Shown piece by piece: positions 1 to 10,867 of a stretch of DNA of 64,000 bases. Under the pieces are notes generated by a model, which did no database searches, was not told the origin of the DNA, and worked only from the letters and a program-made list of their open reading frames with translations. Numbering within the stretch: the first letter of the stretch is position 1; each line of letters opens with the position of its first letter. The position numbers and the translations under genes were made by a program. The stretch comes from Mycoemilia scoparia. Lineage: Eukaryota; Kickxellomycota; Kickxellomycetes; Kickxellales; Kickxellaceae. The stretch spans positions 62,001 through 126,000 of the forward strand of contig JANBPU010000014.1 of assembly GCA_027575805.1 (NCBI GenBank). Direction: 5' to 3'.

Positions 1-98
1 TATGTATGAATAATATGTCAAAAAAGAGTAGTATGTTGTTATTATTATTATTGTTATTATTTAAAAGTAAAGGAGCTTTTCAGCAGTAGCGCGAATAT

Positions 99-258
99 GG
101 CAGAGTAGTCTCCTCTAAAAGGGTATTAGAATATCCCCTTGTATATTAGCCAATCATCACTGAGGCTCCAGCTAAAATGTATATGGGTTATTGGCCGATT
201 AGCAAAGAATGTGTGATAAAGTATCTCCTCTGTCTATTCCCTTTTGATGGAGAACTGC
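99..258. mobile_element. Family 2 inverted-repeat element (MITE-like), copy 1
   Basis: The left end reads roughly GGCAGnnnnnCTCCTCTAAAAGGG and the right end is its imperfect complement (CCCTTTTGATGGAGAACTGC), about 160 bp apart. The interior is related to the copy at 18371-18506 and to a decayed copy at 7909-8046. There is no coding capacity. It lies just past the 3' end of the She10-like gene. The rest of 1-331 holds only a TTA/TTATTG microsatellite near 38-60. Confidence 0.6.
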
Positions 259-331
259 TTGTCATATATCAGGATTTTGACTGGTCTCCCAAAAAAATAC
301 AATAGTATTTCAAGACTTTAGATTTTCTCAT

Positions 332-3300
332 TCAGTTCTTTACCACACTGACACGCTTCTTCCTCTTGACCTTCTTTGGGGCTCCACCTTTACCTGTTTG
401 CTTTTTCTTGGAACCAGATGATCCTTTTTGCTTTAAAGGTGCTGATGGCGGTTGTTCGGAGTTGACTTTAGAGACAATAGACTCAACCTTTCTCTTAACA
501 GCATTGGCTACCTGATCAGGGGTCACTGTTGTATCTTCGGTCAAGGTGCTGGCCTTGTGGTCTTTGGAAATACTTTCTTCAAGGGGTGATGTTTCTGGAG
601 AAGTGACCGAAGCTGAGGCTAAGGTAGGCGAGGCTATATTTGCCTGCAAAGAAGGCTCAGACTCTACGATGCTTTCAACACCGTTTTCTGTCTTCTGAAT
701 ACTGTCGCTAGGTATATAATCTTTAGCAACACTAACATCAGATACAACAGGGGCCTTATCCAGAGATTCTGTGCTAATGGATACGGATTCCCGAAGATTG
801 GATAGGGATCGATCCTGGGCAACCTGCTCAGAAATGGATTTTTTGGCATAGCTAACCCATTCTGCTGCGACACGGCTGAGATCTGGGTCCTCTTCGTTGT
901 TCACAACCTTGTCGATGTTGAGACCCGATGTTTCAGTAGTAGCGATTGAAGTAGATGTTCTCTCTGTATCATCAGACGCATCTGCAGAGCTGTCAGAATT
1001 CTTTGGAGTCTCCACAACACTCTTGCTTACAATTTCGGATTCCTTTTCTTTAGCGGCCGATGGTGGTGCGACCTTTGGCTCACCAACAATGGATTCCGAC
1101 TCCCAGGCCTTATCAGCAACTACTAGAGAAGTAGGTTTGGCTTCTTCGCTAGGAGTATCCTCAACAGAAATTTTCTGCTTTTCCACACTGTTAATCTGAG
1201 GCTTTTGGACAATAGGGACCTTTGGTTCTTCAACAGTAGCAAGTAATTTAGCTGACGAGTCAGCATCAGTAGTAGTAATGGAGGAGGAGGAAGAAACATC
1301 CTGCAATGTATCTTGATCCTCAGAAGATTTGCTGCTACCAGGATGCACAAACTCGATGACTTGTTCCAAGTGCTCCTTGTGCTCATGCTTATTCTGTTCT
1401 ATCCTATCTTCAATTACGGACTCTATGTCCTTCGCAACCTCTCCTAACTTTTCAATGACACCAGGTTCTGACTTTGATACAGCCTTTTTGGTTGGGGTAT
1501 CAGACTCAACTGGTTCTGCTTCAGGGACAGGTGCTTTCTCTTGAGTTTCCTTGGAAGATGGCTCTGATCCCGATTCGCTTCCATGAGATACGGGCTCCTC
1601 AACACTAATCTCGGGCTCAACAGGCTCAATTGGTTCAGGTGTCACAGTTTCTACAGTGTCCTCGGTAGATTGTGAAGATGGAGGAAGAGTGTCAGCATAC
1701 GTCATCATTGTCTCTGTGTTTTCTGCTTCAGTGGTGTCCTTGGGTGACTCCTCGGTGCTGTCCAAAACAGAGCGTGCAACTCCAGTGAGGATTTCTTTGA
1801 GGTCATCAGAAATGTCAGAGGGGCGTATTCCCATCTTTGCATACTTGGATTCGACAGCCTTCATGGCTGCATCGACAATCTGATCAAACTTGGGGTGCAT
1901 TTCTGCCAAAAGGGTGGTTGCTTCCAAAACGCTTTCTTCGACATCATTGATGATAGATGGGAATGATTCGAGGTTGAGTTTATCATCCACCGCCTCTCTC
2001 AAATTATTGAATTTGTTCAAGGCTTCCTCGTGAGCATTATAGATAACAGATACAGCTTCTTCTGGAACAAGATCTGGGATTTCATTTGATTTTGAAGATT
2101 CCTCAGGGGCCACAGTTTGTTCTAAAACAGCATCGTCTGATGAGCTTCTGGTGGTTTCTTCCACGTGCGTGTCTCCAATATGTTTCTCCTTAACTTCGGA
2201 AGGTTGGGTTAGTTTCTTTTCGACTTTTTGGCCAATATTCGTGGCTACATTTGTAGCAACGTTTCTAGCCTGCTGGACCCACTGGCGTGCTGCGCCCCAC
2301 CATTTGTTGCCAATTTCTTGAGCTTGACGGGCAAGATCTGGCTTTGATGGCTGTTTCTTGATGTTTCCATATATGTCATGAGCATCAGTCTTTTTAGGAA
2401 TGGCAAAGGGCGATTTCTTTTCTGCTCTTTGGGCCGCAAGAGTGGGATGGAGGTCACCGGTGATGATTTCGTATGTGATATAGTAAAATTCAACCAAGAC
2501 CTCGCTGGTCCACTTTATGGATTTAGATAGAGCAGTTTCAGCAGTTTGGGTGATGATCTCAACCTTTTCCCAATCAACCACGGCATCTACGTGTCTCTTC
2601 AGATAGAGGGAGTAGGCACGCTGGACTGGTGGGACTACATGGTTGTTAACAAATCTGTAGCAGACAAGAGTGGCCTTCCGAGCAGCTGGACGAACATATG
2701 TTTTTGTGAAATATGAAAGCTTTTCAAAGGCAAAATCAGAGCCCTTGCGTAGACCAGGAACGATCTTTGCTTTCGTATACCTGACAGTGTGATCGGCAGC
2801 AGAATTAATTGCTGGGTTCAAGTGATTGTTCCAGAACGGGACAAAGTGGTTCTGGTAAGTGGGAACAATGTAATTTGACCACGCAATATTGGCGGCAGGG
2901 ACAGCCTTCTCACGAGTAAACTTACAGGACCATGCGCTGGTAGAGCGTACCACAGGTATAACGTAGGTTTCAAAAGTAAAGACCACCTTTGTCGCTACCG
3001 GGGAGATCCATGGGTGAACTAGAGTATAATAATGGTCGGAGAGCTTGGTGCTCAGTGGATCGATCTGCCTTTTGAACTCCTGGCAGACCGGGTCTGCGAC
3101 CCTTTTTACAATAGGAACAACGTGCTGGTTAGCAAGACGGTAGGTCTTGATGGCCAGCGGTTTTCCATGAGATTTGTAGAGCGGAACCATGTGTCCCTCA
3201 TAGGCATTGTAGAATCTTGACCCAAGTGGGGTAGCAAAGAAGCTATCGGTTGCTGGTTGGATGACATTGGAGAAGATTTTCTTCTCAACAGTACAAACAG

Positions 3301-3583
3301 GGTGTTTAGGATTCTGGGGACACGTCCACAAGGTGGTAAATAAAAGATATACAAGGATGGTGCGTTTTAGGGTCCAGAAAAAGAACCTGCTAAGACAGCA
3401 CCCGCATTTCCTGTGCTCTTGGGCTGTGGCAGCTGTCTTTTCCGAAATGGCTGCAGCATTGCTCTGTATCGGGGCATTACGCTGAGGGTTCTGGGCTGAA
3501 GGCTGTTGTTGCTGTGTGGACGATGCACGCATTGCGGCATCTTTAGAATTGCGACTACTCGCACGTCCTCGCGTCTGCGCCAT
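332..3583 (-). CDS. She10/Osw7-like membrane protein
   Basis: A single-exon gene of 1083 residues. A basic, Ser/Gln-rich N-terminus is followed by a cysteine cluster (about 60-63) and one hydrophobic segment (about 66-87). Residues 120-340 then carry a repeated short motif of the type aromatic/His-V-[VI]-P followed by basic residues (HMVP, HVVP, YVIP, YIVP, KIVP, YVRP, HVVP), often 19-23 residues apart. The layout recalls the yeast She10/Osw7 family, whose members are membrane proteins linked to spore-wall formation; I assign it by general architecture only. Residues 480-1060 are acidic, Ser/Thr/Glu-rich and probably disordered, and the last 25 residues are strongly basic (KKKQTGKGG...KKVKRKKR). 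The start is the first ATG of the open frame. A function in the spore wall is inference; it could be a different coiled membrane protein. Confidence 0.6.
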   Translation of the reverse strand: MAQTRGRASSRNSKDAAMRASSTQQQQPSAQNPQRNAPIQSNAAAISEKTAATAQEHRKCGCCLSRFFFWTLKRTILVYLLFTTLWTCPQNPKHPVCTVEKKIFSNVIQPATDSFFATPLGSRFYNAYEGHMVPLYKSHGKPLAIKTYRLANQHVVPIVKRVADPVCQEFKRQIDPLSTKLSDHYYTLVHPWISPVATKVVFTFETYVIPVVRSTSAWSCKFTREKAVPAANIAWSNYIVPTYQNHFVPFWNNHLNPAINSAADHTVRYTKAKIVPGLRKGSDFAFEKLSYFTKTYVRPAARKATLVCYRFVNNHVVPPVQRAYSLYLKRHVDAVVDWEKVEIITQTAETALSKSIKWTSEVLVEFYYITYEIITGDLHPTLAAQRAEKKSPFAIPKKTDAHDIYGNIKKQPSKPDLARQAQEIGNKWWGAARQWVQQARNVATNVATNIGQKVEKKLTQPSEVKEKHIGDTHVEETTRSSSDDAVLEQTVAPEESSKSNEIPDLVPEEAVSVIYNAHEEALNKFNNLREAVDDKLNLESFPSIINDVEESVLEATTLLAEMHPKFDQIVDAAMKAVESKYAKMGIRPSDISDDLKEILTGVARSVLDSTEESPKDTTEAENTETMMTYADTLPPSSQSTEDTVETVTPEPIEPVEPEISVEEPVSHGSESGSEPSSKETQEKAPVPEAEPVESDTPTKKAVSKSEPGVIEKLGEVAKDIESVIEDRIEQNKHEHKEHLEQVIEFVHPGSSKSSEDQDTLQDVSSSSSITTTDADSSAKLLATVEEPKVPIVQKPQINSVEKQKISVEDTPSEEAKPTSLVVADKAWESESIVGEPKVAPPSAAKEKESEIVSKSVVETPKNSDSSADASDDTERTSTSIATTETSGLNIDKVVNNEEDPDLSRVAAEWVSYAKKSISEQVAQDRSLSNLRESVSISTESLDKAPVVSDVSVAKDYIPSDSIQKTENGVESIVESEPSLQANIASPTLASASVTSPETSPLEESISKDHKASTLTEDTTVTPDQVANAVKRKVESIVSKVNSEQPPSAPLKQKGSSGSKKKQTGKGGAPKKVKRKKRVSVVKN

Positions 3584-4535
3584 TTGAGGTAGTTTGAACG
3601 GCGGGTGATAAATGTACCTATAAAAAACAAAAAGGAAAGAAGAATTTGATGTCAGTGTTTACTGGACCAGTGCATTGATATCCTCTACCGCAACTGATTA
3701 GTTTCTAGCCCCCTTTGCAAAACTCTGCAACATAAAAACAGATCGCCACTTATAGCAAAAATAAATATTTGTCATTCTTTGCTGCTCAAACGGGCTACCT
3801 CACAGCATTGCCTATTGCTTTATGAAACGTGGCAACGCTTTGTCACTTGCATATTGTGCTTTATTCTGAACGTCAACTGGCGCAGTAGTAAGAGAACTGC
3901 CTGTCATCCTTTCTGCTCGTCACCACCAATCCCCTTTTGCTGCTTTTGCCTACTCTTCCGAGATACTACATCTGTCCACAGGTGTATTAGCTTTTCAGCC
4001 TTCGCAGAGCCACTGCTTTGAAGGATGGGGTCATGGGGTGAGTATAGGTGACTTCAAGCTGACCTAAACATACACTCACACTATCACTCTGCTGTAATAA
4101 GGAAGTGCTGGATAGATACTACTATGGCTGTATTTTTAATTTAAGCTATAAGTCATTGCTGTGGTTATAAATCGCTATGCGATGAGGTAGTCGTGTTTTT
4201 GGCTATGTATTGCTTTGTATATTTTCTTGGGTAGCCCCAAGGCTAAGTTACACTGCTCTGACCAGGCCCACTACCATCGTTGTTCAAAATGACCCAGATG
4301 CACAAGCTTTGGTTCTGTTGGTCTCAGGAGGGCTGTAGAATAACGATGATGTCACAGCCAGGGCCAATAACTGGGATCGCAATGATATGATATGGCATAT
4401 AATATATAAATGTATGTATCCTCCAAGCCTATCTAGCCAATGTATATATCTTTTCTTTTCTTTCACCTTCCAACCCTATTTGCAACTTTGATTGCCCATT
4501 CGCGTGTGTAAATACCAGCAATTTATTGATTTTCT
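3584..4535. other. Intergenic region between She10-like and Mpv17-like genes
   Basis: About 950 bp separates two divergent genes and probably holds both promoters. Short open frames here (for example 3779-4021) have no protein-like composition. I see no repeat of the families found elsewhere in the window. Confidence 0.5.
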
Positions 4536-5333
4536 ATGTCCCAGTTTGCTAGGCTTTGGGTCTCTATGGCACAAAAATATCCCGTGAGGACCCTGATGGC
4601 CACAAATGGGATATTGGGTGGGACTGGCGATGTTTTAGCGCAGTATATTGATCAAAGAAGACAGAATTCGCGATTTATTGACAACTACGACTGGAAAAGG
4701 ACTCTTCGGTTTGTGACGTGGGGCGCGATGTGTGCACCTGTTTTAAATAAATGGTATATCTATCTCAACCGCAGATTCCCGATTCCACAGAAACCAGCAA
4801 CAATTCTCGCCAGCTCAATGTCTGTCCCGCCCGGTAAAATCCATGCCATCGAATCCAACTCCCAGCAACTCCGACTAGTGGCTGCTGCTGTCGGGAAGCG
4901 TGTAGCTGCTGATCAAATAATATATGCACCGATCGGGCTGGTTGCCTTCTTTGGCGCAATGACTGCTATGGAGACAAAGGGATTGGAAGAATTTCAGGAA
5001 AAGATGAAGGAAAAGTACGTCTCTACGCTGATAGCAAACTATGCTGTCTGGCCAGCAGTACAAACAATAAACTTTACAATTGTCCCAACCATATTCCGAG
5101 TTCCGTTTGTCAGCGTCGTTAGCGTTTTCTGGAATGCTCTTTTGAGCTGGATCAATAGTAGCCCACCAAAATCACCAGCATTTAAACAAGCTATCCCCAT
5201 GTATTCTGACGGCAAAAATGAAAAGAAGGCACTAAATAGACCAATGCCTATCAGTGAAAAGAAAACATCCGAATCTCACTCTGCAAATGATGGCCAAAAG
5301 TCAAATCACAGCCATGCTAATTCAGGCCAATAG
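4536..5333 (+). CDS. Mpv17/PMP22 (Sym1) family membrane protein
   Basis: A single exon of 265 residues. The family signature is clear: an N-terminal W-x-x-Y-L/hydrophobic start, a G-x-G-D-x-L-x-Q motif (about 29-36), the segment D-W-x-R-T-x-R-F (about 49-56), and the C-terminal block N-Y-x-x-W-P-x-x-Q-x-x-N-F-x-x-V-P followed by a further hydrophobic helix (about 165-210). Family members are small four-helix proteins of mitochondrial inner or peroxisomal membranes; yeast Sym1 acts under heat and ethanol stress. The C-terminal 50 residues are hydrophilic, Ser/Lys-rich and not part of the domain. A loop of about 30 residues between helix regions (near 85-115) looks longer than in Sym1. The organelle cannot be read from the sequence. 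Confidence 0.9.
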   Translation: MSQFARLWVSMAQKYPVRTLMATNGILGGTGDVLAQYIDQRRQNSRFIDNYDWKRTLRFVTWGAMCAPVLNKWYIYLNRRFPIPQKPATILASSMSVPPGKIHAIESNSQQLRLVAAAVGKRVAADQIIYAPIGLVAFFGAMTAMETKGLEEFQEKMKEKYVSTLIANYAVWPAVQTINFTIVPTIFRVPFVSVVSVFWNALLSWINSSPPKSPAFKQAIPMYSDGKNEKKALNRPMPISEKKTSESHSANDGQKSNHSHANSGQ

Positions 5334-6177
5334 CCCCAACTCTGCACATTTACACAAGGCATTCATGTTTTAACATAGAAATGATTTTAAATAAATCAAA
5401 AATCGATGATGGTTATTATATCAAAATATACTATAATACACAATGATGGCTAAATTGGTATTTCAAAGCAGGTCAGTCCCGCTCTTGTTTGGTGGCTGCA
5501 AGGAATTGGTGCTATTGAGATAAATAACCGAGTTTCTTTGGTAGTGCTGCCAAATGTTGGAAAACGAAACCATGTCGGTATTAAGCTCATTTATTTCCTA
5601 ACATGAAATGAATCGTATATCCGTGTCAGTTTTTAGCCATTAAACAACGGTATTTTATAAATCTTTGTATGCTTAAGCTATATCATTTACCTCGAGTTTT
5701 GCATTGAGGTCTCCTAGAGTGTCGTTTAGTTTTGCCTATGTTAACATTAGAGTTTGTTCCAGCCTGTCTATACCTTAAAATTGTTGGCATTCTATATTGC
5801 TGTCCGAATTCAAAGTGTGCAATCTTACCACATTGCCAATAATTCTTGTCAATATAGCGGTCTGTTGCTCTTCGTAGGGGTTTTTCATTGTATACGTAAC
5901 GTATAGGTATAAATGTATATATTATTGAAATTTAAAGTAAACAAAGAAAAAACGAAAATAAAGCAAAGCATAATGATCCGAGATTCAAGCTCATGGCCTA
6001 TTGGATGACAGTGAGGCTTATTGTGTTTAACATATTTATTAAGCTTGATCAAGATAGACAACAAAGGGTTATTTACCAAGTATAAGGTATAATGATGGGA
6101 TGAAAAATAATATTATAGGTAGCCATTAATTTAAGTGCAAAGACGTTTCGGTACAAAAAGCACTACTGTAGAGTAGT
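5334..6177. other. Intergenic, converging 3' ends
   Basis: This 840-bp AT-rich stretch lies between the 3' ends of the Mpv17-like and secreted-protein genes. I see poly-T and AT tracts but no conserved reading frame, tRNA or inverted-repeat element. Confidence 0.4.
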
Positions 6178-6876
6178 CTAATAGAAATAGCCATTTGGCT
6201 GAGGATTGACTTGGACTGGCTGCTGGCTTGGAGCAATCTGGACTGGCTGGCTGGAAGTATAGACGTTATATCCGGCAGGAGCCTGGGTCTTGTATACAGG
6301 TGGGCTGGGCACAACCGGATATGTAGAGTCGCTGCATGGTGTCGATTCAACATGGGTAGTGCAAGGAGTTGGCTCCATGGTGTGAGTAGTGCATGGGCTC
6401 TGTGGAACCTGGCTGTTGGTAACGGTAACTGGGGGGTATGTTGGTGCAGTAGCTGTAACTGTGACAATGTTGTTGGCGGTCTGGGTAACAGTGACAGGTA
6501 CAACCGATGGAACATTAAGAGTAATGACCTGTGTTCTGTAGATGTAGGATGTGGCGGTTGCAGTCTGGCTAACGGTGATGTACTGTGTGTCAGTGATATA
6601 GTTGGTACCGGTCTGGGTGACAACTTGGGTAACAGGAACGGTATAAGGCACAGCAGTGGTAACGGTGACGGTCTGGGTGTTGACGACCTGCTGGGAAACT
6701 GTGGCTGTAGAACAGCTTGGCTGGACAGTTCCGTAATTTGGTGGTGGCTGTGGTGGCTGAGTAGCATATCCTTGAGGCTGCTGGGGTTGCTGCGTATAAT
6801 ATCCTTGCCCAGGAGTTGCGCTAACACCAGAAACAAGAGCAACGGCAAGTGCTCCAAGTAGCCCGGTAAATTTCAT
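6178..6876 (-). CDS. Secreted Thr/Val/Gln-rich protein, probable wall component
   Basis: A single exon of 232 residues. The start was placed at 6876 because it begins an excellent signal peptide (MKFTGLLGALAVALVSGVSA, cleavage likely after residue 20); the open frame runs 60 codons further upstream without protein-like content. The mature protein begins with Gln/Pro/Tyr-rich sequence, continues as a low-complexity Thr/Val/Pro domain with repeated TVTVT and PVTVTQT type motifs, and has a short Cys-Thr-Thr-His repeat (about residues 163-185). It ends in a Gln/Pro/Val-rich tail with no GPI-type hydrophobic C-terminus. Such proteins are usually extracellular or cell-wall associated and O-mannosylated. 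I recognise no named family. Confidence 0.75.
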   Translation of the reverse strand: MKFTGLLGALAVALVSGVSATPGQGYYTQQPQQPQGYATQPPQPPPNYGTVQPSCSTATVSQQVVNTQTVTVTTAVPYTVPVTQVVTQTGTNYITDTQYITVSQTATATSYIYRTQVITLNVPSVVPVTVTQTANNIVTVTATAPTYPPVTVTNSQVPQSPCTTHTMEPTPCTTHVESTPCSDSTYPVVPSPPVYKTQAPAGYNVYTSSQPVQIAPSQQPVQVNPQPNGYFY

Positions 6877-8297
6877 CTTTAAGTTTATAGTGGGTTTAGT
6901 GGTATTACAAGCGTAAATTAAGTGTCTAAATTTGTGGTTACAAAACGTAGAAAAATATATGAAATACAAATGCTCTTGAAGACTATTAGTAGAAAAGGAA
7001 TAAGAATTTAAAATAAAATACCATCTATATTTAACTGCCAAGGAATGGGCCGACAAATTACCTTATATATGAGGCCTCCATTTTGGATCTTGACAAGACA
7101 AGCCCAACATGGTAGTGTAGAATTTAGAATACTAAACATCAATACTGTTTTATTGATATTAAATTTTGATGTGCATACTCTATACTGATAAAAAATCAAC
7201 TTCATGGGCCCAATGCTTTGTTCAAAGTTTTGATTTGAAGGGATGGCACTGTCCTTTCATCAAGGTAGCTCTCCGATACAAGAAGTTTTGCTCTTCTCAG
7301 CACTGTTTGATTTGATATGACATGCTCATTAGACCTTAGATTCCCAAAAAGCTGATGACCCTTTGACTTCTCATTGCATATGTATATCCACAAGAACCTT
7401 TGATCGTGCCTGTTAGTGTGTCAAAGATAGTGCGAGAGCATATCAAGCCGATTAATTCGAACCCCCTTGATAGAATAAGGTATAATTTATTTTTATTTCC
7501 AAAATTCAGAAGTTTCATATATAAGCTAATCGTGCTTGAATACTGATGCAAGCTTTCCTACAGGGCTCACCTTTTCAGCACTAGATTTAAAGGTATATAT
7601 AGTAGCGTTATTCTAAAAACCTGAAATCTGCAATACTTTCTACACAACATCAACAACAACAAAATACACTGGGAGGTGTAATTTCAAAAAACCAGCTGCC
7701 TTTCCTTTTGTTACAGCTATATGTTATTTTTGATTAAGGGTGCTGTTGATTTTAAAAGGCATGAGCACTCCTAACATCTCGCTCATAGCTACTCCAGTAC
7801 GTTATTGACATTTGTGTATCATTCCAAATTTTATATAATGTTTGACAAAAATGATTTATACGGGATATCACAGTATGTTAAATGTGATCGTCTTCTATAA
7901 TAAATAATCAGCAAGTTCTCCAATAGAAAGGCACATGCTGGCACCCTTACACATTCCCTGTAAATTAGCCCGTTATTAGTCATACATTTTAGCTGAAGTT
8001 TGTTAGTGCATTGGCTGCTATCAAGTTATTATTCTGGTACACATCTTTGAAGGAAAACCTGCCAACTGTTCGTCCCAGGACATTTTTTACCTGATGTAGA
8101 AGTTAGCCGTGTCAAAAAACAAAAGTATAGAACGACAATTCTTCTACTGAGCAAAATCGACTATATATTATTACATTGCTTAAATGAAGCATAAAACAGA
8201 CACCTTATTATTTCACTTTTAAACTTTTATTATAAATACCAAAAAACAAAAAAGGTGACTTTAATCTAATAACAAAATTAAACGGGAAATACAATGC
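6877..8297. other. Gene-free region with a decayed repeat and an orphan promoter-like site
   Basis: About 1.4 kb with no supported gene. At 7909-8046 there is a decayed family 2 element (listed separately). At 7591-7600 a TATA-like sequence (GGTATATATAG) lies about 35-70 bp upstream of a CAACATCAACAACAACAAAA tract, which looks like a fungal transcription start and 5' leader, but no ORF of useful length follows on the + strand. Confidence 0.4.
7909..8046. mobile_element. Family 2 inverted-repeat element, decayed copy
   Basis: This aligns to the reverse complement of the 99-258 element. It begins GCAAGTTCTCCAAT..AAAGG, shares the internal block CATACATTTTAGCTGAAG, and then has CATTGGCTGCTATCAAG where the other copy has GATTGGCTAATATACAAG. 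The right terminus is eroded. Confidence 0.45.
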
Positions 8298-10258
8298 TTA
8301 GTAATTGGGTGACTGCACTTGTGGCTGCATTTCATACGAGTTTTTGTATGGATCCAGCGGACTCAGAGCGTGGGTTTCATTCAGGAAACGCTTTCTACGC
8401 ATCTTGTTGTAGTAGTGGAGGCCAACAAAGATTAAAACCAAACCCACGACACCACCAATTACTGCACCAGCGATAATGCCGCCACGAGATGAGTGATCAT
8501 CGTTGGGCTCATCGATTTCTTCAAAGCCAAAGCTTTTTCCATTCCACTTTTTGGCGGTACATCCACCAATTTGAGACAAAACGGGATTGGGGCAACTCTT
8601 GTCAGAAGTGTTTACTGTTCTGGGGTCACGGTCTCTGGATATTCTCATCATCCAGTAAGGAGAATACGAAGCGTTGTAGGTTTTGTAGTTCATCCCAATG
8701 ATATCTACAGATTTATTAGAATATCTTGTTTTAGATACTTTATCAAAAAGCCGGTCGAAAATGATAATCAAAATTTTTGATACATACCTTGAATAACCTT
8801 ATCAGGCCGTGCGAGCGAGTTCTCGTTAAAGTCTGTCAAGAACATTGATTAGATGTTTGATGCGGTTATTTCAAGTATTTATGGTTATTTTTGTCAAAAA
8901 TAAGCTACCAAATAGCCATTTGCTTACCACTAAATCCATGCTGATTTACCAACCCATCTGACTTCCAGACATTGCTTGTTTTCAAAAACTGAACGTCAGA
9001 GTTGGCTTGACTTTCGTATCCAAATATGTCTAGCCAGTCGCTTATCTGTGTTAAGTTCTTTAATGTGGTCGAATCAATTATATAACCAACATCTTTCACA
9101 CCATTTTGGAAGTCCTTGGTGCTAGAATAATTTGACTCTTCGACAGCCTCGAAACCTTTGTGAGTAAAAGCCACATGTATATTTGTTGGAATTTTATCTC
9201 CATCCCATTTAAAGCTATCACACTGGCTCGTTTAAAGCGTGTATTTAGACTTACCGGCATCTCCGATGATAGATTTATAATAATTTGAGCCCAAAACATT
9301 CCAGCTATTAGCAGAGTCGCTATTAGATGATGACTCGACTTTGACCCAAGCAAGCTTTGGCTTGTCTGTCACAGTGGCCAAATTTTTCTGGTGGCACTGA
9401 TATTCGCTTTTTATAGACTCAAAGACCTTTGTTGCTTTCTCCTCTTGATTGAAAAATGTTGATATAAACTTGATCCACTCCGCATTCTATATACACAAGA
9501 ACAGTTTTACTCATGATCCAGCAACAATACGAAGCTGTACGGTTTTTATCACAGGCATGTCGGTATATACTTGCCTGCAGTGGGTTCAGCGAATCGCCAA
9601 TAGGAATTTTCACAGTAACATTTTTATCAGTAGATGGGGCGTCACGGGTCATGAATATGGCATCCAGGCTCTTTTTTGTTTCATTGCTTAGTGTTTCAAG
9701 ACTGAGTGAGGAAAGGCATGGGGAGGTAACGGCGTTTGGATTTGCAACGGCCTTTACTTGCTTGGAGCTATCTAGTAGCTATTATAAAGTATTTTAAAGT
9801 GCATCGTTTCTCAGACACTTTGGCAAAAATGCGTTTATGGCTGGTGCTATTTGAAACAATATTGCTGTAACATACCTCAATGAATGCAAGAATATCAACG
9901 TCTTGGACTCCAGCGTTCGAAATTGGGAGCTTGAACCAATTATCAATACCATCCTCTTTTGGCTGTTCATCGCCACAGTACAAACCATATTTGGCATTGT
10001 TCAAAGTGTCTTCAAGCAGCTTGTAGTTATTTTTGTAGGTAATCTTGAAGCCGCTATCCATCTCTATATTTAGCAACAATTCTATTGTTTAGTTCACGGG
10101 CAAATGTAAACGCACAATACCAAATACAGTGTTTACTTGCCAGCTTTTACTTTAGAGGGAAAATTGTCTGAGTTTGGATCGCCGGAGCAAACATCGCTCC
10201 CATAAACGAATACTTGTGTTATAGGGAGAAGCAGGCCAACAAGAGCATAGATTAGCAT
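8298..10258 (-). CDS. Type I membrane protein with TroA/periplasmic-binding-like ectodomain (7 exons, possible frameshift)
   Basis: Exons on the minus strand: 10258-10151, 10061-9876, 9760-9575, 9486-9255, 9155-8928, 8833-8788, 8704-8298; about 463 residues. A signal peptide (MLIYALVGLLLPITQVFVYG) leads into an ectodomain with motifs I recall from a fungal/plant family resembling TroA-type metal-binding proteins: DNFPSK, an F-K-I-T-Y-x-N-x-Y-K block, TSPCL, AEWIKF, KPKLAWV, DAGGF and LARPDK. One transmembrane helix (IIAGAVIGGVVGLVLIFVGL) and a short cytosolic tail follow. The intron between exons 3 and 4 starts with GC (CAG|GCAAGT). Summed exon length is 3n+1: joining exon 5 to exon 6 in the obvious way breaks the frame near the AAA at 8821-8824, whereas removing one base would give a very family-like join. 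An alternative donor (GTAAAT, about 21 bases earlier in exon 5) keeps the frame. Metal binding is untested inference. Confidence 0.7.
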
Positions 10259-10867
10259 TTTAAATGTATATAAAATGAGGGTTGAGGAAAAGAAGACAAA
10301 TGAGGCAGCAAGTCCATCTGATGTCAGTAGATAAGAGCTGAACAGCATATTTTGTCCTTTCAAAAGTAGCAATCATTAAGATACCGTAATTGGCTTGTAC
10401 TGTCATAGATCTATGTGAATATTTGCTTATGCATGGGGTAAGGTTGATCCACACACCCTTACAGCGAAGGACAGTATGGTTAGGTAAAGTGTTGATGAAA
10501 ATAAAGTGAATTCACCAACATGCTTAAATTTTTATTGGATGATAAAGCTAAAGCTCACAAATAAGCCGATACTAACAAACTAGCTGTTTATGACTGTGTG
10601 ATTCGTTGTTATAGTTGTTTAGGGTTGAAAAATGAGCTATGTTAAGAAAAAATGTGTCTTGTGATAAAATTTATGCCAAAGAAAATGATAAGTGGGCTTG
10701 ATAGAGATCATGTGGTGTATAATATTTCGCAGTTTAGTTTAAAGGGTTGCATAAATATAATGTAAAAAACATTGTTTAGTGAGTTATTCAGTATTAGAGT
10801 GACAGATTGCTTAATAATATTCATATAATTTTAGATCAAGTTCTAAATAAAAAATTTATAAGCACGA
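10259..10867. other. Intergenic, upstream of the TroA-like gene
   Basis: About 600 bp of AT-rich sequence between the TroA-like gene start and the tRNA gene. No gene is supported. Confidence 0.4.

Noticed and set aside
6211..6861. 216-codon open frame on the + strand opposite the secreted protein
   Set aside because: Antisense shadow of a low-complexity gene that has a clear signal peptide on the other strand.
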